From Cloacimonetes bacterium UBA5456 (lineage in GTDB: Bacteria; Cloacimonadota; Cloacimonadia; Cloacimonadales; Cloacimonadaceae): a stretch of 13,023 nucleotides of DNA. The translations under genes were made by a program, and so were the position numbers. Below are positions 1 through 6,439 of this stretch, in pieces. The DNA lies in NCBI GenBank assembly GCA_002427325.1, contig DIQS01000023.1:6721-19743 (forward strand), read 5' to 3'. The stretch's first letter is position 1. Every line of letters starts with the position of its first letter. A model generated the notes under the pieces. That model had not been told where the DNA came from, made no database searches, and was given only the letters and a program-made list of their open reading frames with translations.

Positions 1-38
1 ATCATGACCATATCATGACCAGAACCCTCTAAGGAAGC
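1..38. repeat. Left copy of an intergenic inverted repeat
   Basis: Two 11-bp units (ATCATGACCAT, ATCATGACCAG) are followed by AACCC and AAGGAAGC. The stretch matches the reverse complement of 12922-12959 at 36 of 38 positions. The first 27 bases are identical, positions 28-29 differ, and 30-38 match. It lies just beyond the terminator of the surface-protein gene, so it is non-coding. The element may extend left beyond the window. It looks like a dispersed intergenic repeat; its function is unknown. Confidence 0.8.
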
Positions 39-89
39 AGTGGAAAACGAGTGTGAAATTCGCAAAAAAGCAAGGAAAATTATGCCACG

Positions 90-120
90 AAAAAGGGCTG
101 CATCCTTTTGGACGCAGCCC
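90..120 (-). terminator. Rho-independent terminator of the surface-protein gene
   Basis: Read on the minus strand, an 11-bp stem (GGGCTGCGTCC at 120-110 paired with GGATGCAGCCC at 105-95, one G-T pair) closes a 4-nt AAAA loop and is followed at once by five T residues (94-90). It begins 37 bases after the stop codon of the 2005-residue gene. Stem, tight loop and U-run are textbook for an intrinsic terminator. Confidence 0.93.
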
Positions 121-157
121 ACTATTTATCTTATAGCTTATTAAATTAAGCTACAGA

Positions 158-3100
158 TTATTTCATGAGTACCATTTTCTTGGTAGAGCTGTATTTACCG
201 GCGTTCATCTTGTAGTAGTAAACACCACTGGATACGTCTCTGCCATTGTTGTCTTTACCGTTCCAAACAACGCTGTGGTTGCCGGCGCTTCTGACGTCGT
301 TGACGAGATTGCGAACAAGCTGGCCTTTGACGTTATAAACGCTGACGCTGACAGGTCCGTTTTCCTTCACGCTGAAGTTGATTGTGGTTTCAGGGTTGAA
401 GGGGTTAGGATAGTTGCTTCTGAGTTCGGTGACCAAGACTGGTGCAGTGTTGTCTTCATTTGAAGGTGCTGCTTCGACTTGGACGTCCTCAACAAAGAGG
501 ATGAAACAGTCATCGGATACGCAGTTAAATGCAATGTGAATCATATCACCTGCATAAGCACCGAGATCCATGACATACTCTGTCCAATCAAGCGGAACCT
601 GGAGATAATTTCCACCTTGGATGAATGTGAAGTCTGCAACTTCGGTACCGGTTGTAGATACACCAACTTTGAGACGCTCAAGACCGTAGTCCATGTAGGT
701 GCGTGCCCAGAAGGAGAGTGTTCCGCCACCGGGAACCTGAGGCGTGATCATCCAGTCGTTGTTGACAGCGGAGGTAGAGGCAAAGCAAGCTGCCATCTTG
801 TCGCCGCTATGTGCGTCAAAATCCAACACTGGAGAGGTTGCACTCGGGTTGAAGATGATATAGCTCATAGCAGTTCCGCTTCCGGGGAAGGTGATTCCGC
901 TAAAGGCATAGGTCGTTGAACCATCGATGTCGTGGAATGTCCAAGGTGCAAAGTTAACAGCAAAGTTGTCATAGCTTTCGAAGTCGTCGAAGAACACGAT
1001 GCTGGTCAGCTCGAGAGCGAAATCCAGGTTCGTGATTTGTCCGGTGACAACGATGATGCCACTTTGGCTGCTTGCTGCATAGCTCGGATGGCTTGCAATA
1101 ACGGTGTGAGTGCCGGCAGGCAACATCATTGAATATGCGCCTTGGCCGTTTGTTGTAGCACTGTATTCACCGCTGCTTACTGTTGCGCCTGCAATGGCTT
1201 CGCCAGCCAGGTTGCGAACGTAACCAGCGAGGGTTCCGACTTCAGTGAGTCTGTGCAAGGTGTTAGAGAATGCGGGCATTGAGAGTGCTCCACCGGTGTA
1301 TTCGGCTTTGACAGCCCATCTGTAATATCCATCCGGCAAAGTTCCCCAGCCGCTGTCTTGGAATGCAGTAGCGCTGATTGCGCCAGGGGTAAGGGCAGTC
1401 CACTGAGCTTCGTTGGTCTCTTGACCTTGAAGCAGACGCCAGACCTTATAGCCTTCGAGGGCGCGGCTTTCGTTGTGATGCTGGAGATCAAGTTTCTGAA
1501 GTGCTACTTCTGCAGTCCTGTCGGGTGCACTGTAGCCAACATAGCCTTCGATGTTCCAGTTGTAGTCCAAGCCGGCAAGATCGTTGAGGGTTGCCCATGC
1601 ATTTTGGAAGTACATCATGTTCCCAAAGCCTTCGATGGCAGGGCCTGCATCGCAACCTGCGGGATATCCGCTTGGTACGTTACAGCGCATGCCAAACCAG
1701 AGCTCTTCGTTTCCTGTGATGGTCACAGGGTCATCGAGAAGGACCATATTGTATTGTTCGATTACTTCATTGAAAGGTTGATCGACAACCATCGTTCCGG
1801 GAGCGGCAGAAGTTCCGCCAGTCCAGACTCGGATAGAGAAGCTGCCGGAATATTGAGGCCATACTTTAACAGCATGGAGGCTCATTCCGACATAGTCTTG
1901 CAAGGCGGAGGCGGGGAAACGGATAGCAACGTCGAAGTCGGCTGCGCCACCGGTTCCAATGGCGTCATCGTTTTCTCCACAATAGAAAATCCATTCGCCG
2001 CCGGCTGTGCCGGGCTCCATCCAAGTGATGTTGACGTTATTACCTGCTTCAACAGCTTCGACAGCTGCTACGGGCAGGGTCACTTCGTTGAGCACAAAGT
2101 CGAGTTCAACGTTTGCACCGGGTGCAATTGTGATACCGGTTTCGGTCATGGATTCATATCCTGTCTTGGCTGCAGTGACGTTATAGGTTCCTGCATAGAT
2201 TGAGAATGAATATTGACCGCTTGCGTTGGTTACGCCGCTATAATCGCCGGCTGTAACGGTGACGCCTTCGATGGGGAGGCTTGTGCCAAGCTCATAAACT
2301 GTGCCGCTAAGGACTCCCATCATGCCTTTGTGCAATTCTTGTGAGAATGCAGGGGCGGACAAGACGTTGTTTGTATATACAGCTTTCACAGCATATTTAT
2401 AGACGCCGGCAGGGAGCGGGCCCCAGTTGGCATCGTCAAATGCTGTTACAGTGATTGGGTTAGTTGTAAGAGCTGTCCACTGAGCTTCGTTGTTCTGATC
2501 GGCTGCAAGCAGGCGATAGACATTAAAGCCGGTCATGACGCGTTCTTGCTGTCTGAGGGGCTTGCTAACGATGTTTGCAGGGGTGGCTTCAACGATAGCG
2601 CGAGGAATCTGAACACCTCTGTGGCTGCTGACATTGCTTACTTCCATTGCTGCATCTTTTGCAGTGGTGAGACGCTGTGCTGCGCGGCTGGGGCCGGCGT
2701 AGAAGTCATCTACCCAGAAGATGAAGCAGTCGTCAGATACACAGTTGATTCCAACGTAGATCTGCTGACCGGCATAGTCAGAGAGGTCAAAGGTGAATTC
2801 AGTCCAGTCGAGCGGAGCTGTGATATAGTTCGGACCGGTGATGATGGTGAAGTCTGCAACTTCTGTTCCGGTTGTGGATACTCCAACTTTGAAGCGCTCG
2901 AGGCCATAGTCCATATAGGTCTTTGCCCAGAAAGTCACTTCGCCGCCGCCGAGTACTTGCGGACTGATCATCCAGTCGTTATTTACTGCACTTGTAGAAG
3001 CAAAGCAAGCTGCAAACTTGTCGCCGCTGTGTGCTTCATAATCAATCGGAGGTGTGGTTGCGGTGGGGTTGAAGATGATGAAGCTCATCTCAGATCCGCT

Positions 3101-6100
3101 TCCGGGGAAGCTGACTCCGCTAAAAGCGTAGGTGGGAGAACCATCAACGTCGTGTGTCACCCAATCACCAAATACTGTGGCAAAGTCGTCATAAGACTCA
3201 AAGTCGTCTTCAAAGCTGGCGCCGCCGGGAACAGGAGATTCCCAGGTAAGAGCCACGCTCTGGAAGTCTGCAGCTTCGTTTGCTACAACACTGTGAGGAG
3301 GATATGCGACTTCGTTTACGATGATATCGCCCATGTTGATATTGCTTGTGCCAACATCAAGGGTGCCGACTGTAACGGCATAACCGAGGGCAGTTGCATT
3401 ATAGTTATAAACATGGTTTGCATACACGTTCGGAATCGTGAAGTTTCCGCTTGCATCGGTTTCAACGCTGTAGGGCTCGTAGCCGCTAAGGCTGAAAGTT
3501 CCATCACCAAGACCAACCGTGGGGTTGTCGCTACCAACGATTCTGCCGGTGACGCTAACTTGAGGAAGCTGAGTCATCACGAAGTTTTGAACTGTGTTCT
3601 CATCTACTACGACGGTGACGTTGTGACTCACGTCAGCATAGCCATGTTTGGAGGCTGTGACGGTCTGTGCGCCAGTCGGAGCAAAGGGGAAGGAATAGCT
3701 TCCGTCTGCACTGGTAATAGTGTTAAATGCGGAGTTCTCAATCACGACGGTGACGTCTGCAAGAGGTGCACCTGCGCTGGTGATATTACCGCTAATGGAA
3801 CCCATATCCATGATGTCGAGGAAGAAACGAGCATTAGTTCTGTTCATGGATGCGGTACCGGTTGTTCCGGTTGTTCCGCTGGCAGTATCGCTGTTGAAGC
3901 GCAAGCTGCTGTTGAATCCGGTGTTCGTCATATATGTGAGAGCGTTACGTGCATAAGAACCAGCGATCGGGTCTGTGACGATATCGATCAAGAGGTTGGA
4001 TGCACCATCCCACATATAAGGAGTCGTGAATGCATGTAAGTTCCAGCCTTCAACGGGCATGAAGCTATCTGCTTGGAAAACTTCTTCATAGTCACCTGCT
4101 TCAAAAGCGGAGCTAAGAGCGGTTTGATCGGTATCTTTCACGCGGATGCGGTAGTTTGTCATAGGTGTGCATTCGTCAAGTGAAGACACGTTGAAAGCAA
4201 CACCATTCAAAAGACCGGGAGCTGCGCCGGCTGCAAAAAGCTCGTCAGCGGTGAAGAGGAATTGCTCGCGGAAAGCTTTATACCATGTTCCATAAGGAGC
4301 AGGGGAGCCGGTATTACCATTGACGCCGGTGCCGGTGCCAAGTTCCACAACGAGCAAGCCTTCAGTCATCACGTTAACGGTGAGCATCGGGGTGTTGTCG
4401 TTTGCAGGGTTTTCGTCGTTAGGCATCACAACTCTACCGAAAAGCTGGGTTTCACCAACTACGGTAGGAGTCCAGTTCAATACAAAGTCAAGCTCTTCCA
4501 TGGGACCAATAGCCGTGCCGGGCAAGCTGGCAATTTCGGTATTGGGTGCTTCCATGAGCTTAACGCTGTAGTTTGTAACTGTGTTCGGCGAGATGTTTTT
4601 AACTCTGACAGTATAGCCGATAGTGCTGTTGACGTTCGGTGTGGTGGGACCAACAATGCTCAGTCCAACCATGTCTTGCATATCGAGCTGCTGCATGTTG
4701 AAAACCATGTTGCTTCTGTTATTGGAAAGAGTTCCGGTGGGGTTCGTATCAGCAGGAACTGAGTCGCTCTGATAGCGTAAGCTGCTGGCAAAGTTCATGC
4801 CGGTATAATAAACGGAAGCGTTTTGTGTGTAGCCACCAACAAAATCACAAACAACCTCTACGAGGATATTGGATGCTCCGTCCCAATCAAAAGGCACTGA
4901 GAAAGGATGGAGGTTCCAGCCGTTGATAGGCATGAAGCTGTCGGATTGGAATACCTGAGTATAGTCGCCAACTTCAAAAGTTGTTGTAAGCTCTTGTTGT
5001 GTGGTGTGTTTCATGCGAATGCGATAGTTGGGCATTGCAGAAACGCTATTGAGGTTTGCCACTTCAAAAGAAAGGGCGTAAATCTCTCCGGGACCGCCGC
5101 CGGCGTTGTTGAGTTCACTGGCTTTGACCAGATAATGTTCGCGGAAGTTCTGCCAATAGGTGCCATAAGGCGTGGGAGGGCCGGTTGTGGTGTTTGCGAG
5201 TGTGCCATCACCGACAGCAATCTCTACGAGGCCTTCGGGCATAACTGTAACGTTAAACATCGGCGTGTTATCGTTTGCAGGGTTTTCGTCACCTGTCATC
5301 GAAACATTACCGAAAAGCTGGAAAGCTCCTTCTTCGGTGGGAGTCCATGTGAGTTCAAAATCGAGCTCTTCCATGGGAGCAATCGAAACACCAGCTTGGG
5401 TTGCGATAACTGTGTCGGGAGCCTTAAAAAGTGTGACCGTATAGTTTGATACGGGAGCGGGACAGAGGCTCTTGATTCTTACAGTGTAGGTTGCGTCCGA
5501 ATTCAAACTAGGTGAATTAGGACCGGTGACACTCATTGCAACCAAGTCCTGCATGTCAAGCTGTTCCATCATGAAAACCATGTTTGTACGATTGGCAAGA
5601 GTGGTACCGGTTGTGGCGGTATCTCCGTTTGCACTATCGCTCTGGAAACGAAGGCTACTATTAAATGTAGTCGCTGTGTAAGGGCTGGAAGGGTTGTATG
5701 CATAGCTACCAGCACATACATCAGTAACAGTTTCAATTAAGATGTTAGAAGCTCCGTCCCAAATAAAGGGTTGGCTGAATACATGGGTGTTCAACCCAAC
5801 TTCAGGAATAAAAGTATCTGCTTGAAAAAGCACTTGGTAGTCGCCTGCTTCAAAAGCTGAGCTGAGGTTTGTCTGGCTGGTATGCTTCATGCGAACTCTG
5901 AAGTTCGTCATGGGCGTAGTGCCATTAAGATCATCAACTTGAAAAGCAACAGAAGTGATTTCTCCAGGACCGCCGCCGGCATTATTGAATTCAGTTGCAA
6001 GAACCAAATATTGCTGACGGAAAGCTTTGTACCAAGTTCCGTAAGGGGCTGGTGAACCGGTAGTGCCGTTTACACTTGTGCCCTCTCCGATAGTTACAGG

Positions 6101-6175
6101 AACTTGAGCAAAGAGGCTACCCATGAAACTAAGACTAAGTATCACGAGTAACACGAAAAGCAAGTTTTTCTTCAC
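158..6175 (-). CDS. Giant modular secreted surface protein with type IX-like sorting tail
   Basis: This is a 2005-residue exported protein. It starts at GTG (6175-6173), supported by AGGAG seven bases upstream. A signal peptide (KK, then a hydrophobic stretch ending LFA, about residues 1-23) is followed by two full repeats of about 290 residues (about 25-313 and 315-604). Each repeat has a beta-rich module beginning with a G-T-G/PYGTW/FRxx signature and then a CARDB-like module. A third copy (about 605-790) lacks the CARDB half. Next come two carboxypeptidase-regulatory-like domains (about 790 and 873), a choice-of-anchor-J/cleaved-adhesin module (988-1161), FN3-like and further regulatory-like domains (about 1218-1350), a unique module (about 1395-1560), another FN3/regulatory pair (about 1576-1720), a second adhesin module (1727-1900) and the sorting tail (NYPNPFNP, Tyr1922, to residue 2005). 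No catalytic motif is visible. The likely role is surface adhesion or scaffolding (inference). It has its own promoter and terminator, so it is probably monocistronic. Confidence 0.93.
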   Translation of the reverse strand: MKKNLLFVLLVILSLSFMGSLFAQVPVTIGEGTSVNGTTGSPAPYGTWYKAFRQQYLVLATEFNNAGGGPGEITSVAFQVDDLNGTTPMTNFRVRMKHTSQTNLSSAFEAGDYQVLFQADTFIPEVGLNTHVFSQPFIWDGASNILIETVTDVCAGSYAYNPSSPYTATTFNSSLRFQSDSANGDTATTGTTLANRTNMVFMMEQLDMQDLVAMSVTGPNSPSLNSDATYTVRIKSLCPAPVSNYTVTLFKAPDTVIATQAGVSIAPMEELDFELTWTPTEEGAFQLFGNVSMTGDENPANDNTPMFNVTVMPEGLVEIAVGDGTLANTTTGPPTPYGTYWQNFREHYLVKASELNNAGGGPGEIYALSFEVANLNSVSAMPNYRIRMKHTTQQELTTTFEVGDYTQVFQSDSFMPINGWNLHPFSVPFDWDGASNILVEVVCDFVGGYTQNASVYYTGMNFASSLRYQSDSVPADTNPTGTLSNNRSNMVFNMQQLDMQDMVGLSIVGPTTPNVNSTIGYTVRVKNISPNTVTNYSVKLMEAPNTEIASLPGTAIGPMEELDFVLNWTPTVVGETQLFGRVVMPNDENPANDNTPMLTVNVMTEGLLVVELGTGTGVNGNTGSPAPYGTWYKAFREQFLFTADELFAAGAAPGLLNGVAFNVSSLDECTPMTNYRIRVKDTDQTALSSAFEAGDYEEVFQADSFMPVEGWNLHAFTTPYMWDGASNLLIDIVTDPIAGSYARNALTYMTNTGFNSSLRFNSDTASGTTGTTGTASMNRTNARFFLDIMDMGSISGNITSAGAPLADVTVVIENSAFNTITSADGSYSFPFAPTGAQTVTASKHGYADVSHNVTVVVDENTVQNFVMTQLPQVSVTGRIVGSDNPTVGLGDGTFSLSGYEPYSVETDASGNFTIPNVYANHVYNYNATALGYAVTVGTLDVGTSNINMGDIIVNEVAYPPHSVVANEAADFQSVALTWESPVPGGASFEDDFESYDDFATVFGDWVTHDVDGSPTYAFSGVSFPGSGSEMSFIIFNPTATTPPIDYEAHSGDKFAACFASTSAVNNDWMISPQVLGGGEVTFWAKTYMDYGLERFKVGVSTTGTEVADFTIITGPNYITAPLDWTEFTFDLSDYAGQQIYVGINCVSDDCFIFWVDDFYAGPSRAAQRLTTAKDAAMEVSNVSSHRGVQIPRAIVEATPANIVSKPLRQQERVMTGFNVYRLLAADQNNEAQWTALTTNPITVTAFDDANWGPLPAGVYKYAVKAVYTNNVLSAPAFSQELHKGMMGVLSGTVYELGTSLPIEGVTVTAGDYSGVTNASGQYSFSIYAGTYNVTAAKTGYESMTETGITIAPGANVELDFVLNEVTLPVAAVEAVEAGNNVNITWMEPGTAGGEWIFYCGENDDAIGTGGAADFDVAIRFPASALQDYVGMSLHAVKVWPQYSGSFSIRVWTGGTSAAPGTMVVDQPFNEVIEQYNMVLLDDPVTITGNEELWFGMRCNVPSGYPAGCDAGPAIEGFGNMMYFQNAWATLNDLAGLDYNWNIEGYVGYSAPDRTAEVALQKLDLQHHNESRALEGYKVWRLLQGQETNEAQWTALTPGAISATAFQDSGWGTLPDGYYRWAVKAEYTGGALSMPAFSNTLHRLTEVGTLAGYVRNLAGEAIAGATVSSGEYSATTNGQGAYSMMLPAGTHTVIASHPSYAASSQSGIIVVTGQITNLDFALELTSIVFFDDFESYDNFAVNFAPWTFHDIDGSTTYAFSGITFPGSGTAMSYIIFNPSATSPVLDFDAHSGDKMAACFASTSAVNNDWMITPQVPGGGTLSFWARTYMDYGLERLKVGVSTTGTEVADFTFIQGGNYLQVPLDWTEYVMDLGAYAGDMIHIAFNCVSDDCFILFVEDVQVEAAPSNEDNTAPVLVTELRSNYPNPFNPETTINFSVKENGPVSVSVYNVKGQLVRNLVNDVRSAGNHSVVWNGKDNNGRDVSSGVYYYKMNAGKYSSTKKMVLMK
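479..997 (-). repeat. Second cleaved-adhesin (choice-of-anchor J) module, internal duplicate
   Basis: This segment encodes residues 1727-1900 of the giant protein. It repeats the module at 2693-3214: both begin with DDFESYD, share AFSG..FPGSG, HSGDK.AACFASTSAVNNDWMI.PQV, TYMDYGLER.KVGVSTTGTEVADF and NCVSDDCFI, and end in a V-[DE]-D strand. The protein match is strong, while the DNA has drifted at third positions, so this is an old duplication rather than a recent one. Confidence 0.8.
2693..3214 (-). repeat. First cleaved-adhesin (choice-of-anchor J) module, internal duplicate
   Basis: This segment encodes residues 988-1161 of the giant protein and is the partner of the copy at 479-997. The jelly-roll-like module has a conserved Cys pair (NCVSDDCF) near its end. 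In known families such domains occur in secreted gingipain-type adhesins and bind carbohydrate or protein; the ligand here cannot be told from sequence. Confidence 0.8.
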
Positions 6176-6182
6176 TGCGTTT

Positions 6183-6187
6183 CTCCT
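6183..6187 (-). promoter_or_regulatory. Ribosome binding site that selects the GTG start
   Basis: On the minus strand AAAAGGAG is followed by seven bases and then GTG at 6175. The next codons (AAG AAA AAC) begin a standard signal peptide, so the GTG is well supported although no ATG is used. Confidence 0.8.
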
Positions 6188-6229
6188 TTTAGGTTTTAAT
6201 TTAATTTTCAGGTGTCTGTTCTATATAGT

Positions 6230-6252
6230 TGCAAGTTCGACATGAACTTGCA
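6230..6252. repeat. Perfect 9-bp inverted repeat
   Basis: TGCAAGTTC-GACAT-GAACTTGCA is a perfect dyad with a 5-bp spacer, about 43 bases upstream of the AGGAG of the surface-protein gene. No U-run follows on either strand, so it is not a standard terminator. It could be a leader hairpin or a protein-binding site. Confidence 0.6.
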
Positions 6253-6386
6253 GTGCCTCTATGTTTATGCCATCCCGATCATGCCGGCATGCCGCCATCT
6301 TTCGGGAAAGCAGGCTAAACTATTTTCAAAGACCGAAAAATCATCGAAATATGGAGTATTGTTTCACATTGAATCGAATACTCCAC

Positions 6387-6396
6387 GCTTCGAAGC
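6387..6396. promoter_or_regulatory. Palindrome at the predicted transcription start (possible operator)
   Basis: GCTTCGAAGC is a perfect 10-bp palindrome centred between 6391 and 6392, where transcription from the adjacent promoter should begin. A repressor could sit here, but the site is short and may be chance. Confidence 0.3.
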
Positions 6397-6398
6397 CT

Positions 6399-6426
6399 AT
6401 TATGGCACTACCAATAAATCTGTCAA
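6399..6426 (-). promoter_or_regulatory. Sigma-70-type promoter for the surface-protein gene
   Basis: On the minus strand a consensus -35 TTGACA (6426-6421), a 16-bp spacer and a -10 CATAAT (6404-6399, five of six) lie 14 bases beyond the clpB stop codon. The predicted start is near 6392. It is the best promoter match in the gap and implies that the downstream gene is transcribed separately from clpB. Confidence 0.65.
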
Positions 6427-6439
6427 GAAAGATTTTTAA

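Larger units (their letters stand above)
6176..6392 (-). other. Long structured 5' leader of the surface-protein gene
   Basis: If the promoter at 6399-6426 is used, the mRNA has an untranslated leader of about 215 nt rich in helices. From 5' to 3' on the minus strand: an 8-bp stem with a 16-nt loop (6384-6377 with 6360-6353); a closed arm GTTTAGCC / GGCATAAAC (6320-6313 with 6271-6263, one bulged A) containing CCCGA/TCGGG (6306-6302 with 6278-6274) and a GC-rich palindromic tip (6281-6293); then a perfect 9-bp hairpin (6252-6244 with 6238-6230); then an AT-rich stretch to the ribosome binding site. It matches no riboswitch class I can recognise. It could be a regulatory leader, or a dispersed repeat that landed there. 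Confidence 0.5.

Noticed and set aside
2546..4039. Long open frame of 497 codons on the plus strand, antisense to the surface-protein gene (with others at 1358-2203, 479-919 and 4262-4762)
   Set aside because: They mirror the codon bias of a strongly coding gene, have Cys-rich low-complexity translations with no domain, and lack ribosome binding sites. The minus frame has a signal peptide, domains and a terminator.
6210..6253. A second promoter closer to the surface-protein gene around TATATA (about 6223-6228)
   Set aside because: No acceptable -35 box occurs at 16-18 bp; the TTGACA-16-CATAAT pair upstream is far better.
6255..6285. Partial resemblance of GGGATGGCATAAAC on the minus strand to a fluoride (crcB) riboswitch
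   Set aside because: Only a few bases agree; the required helices and pseudoknot partners could not be placed, and the downstream gene is not a fluoride exporter.
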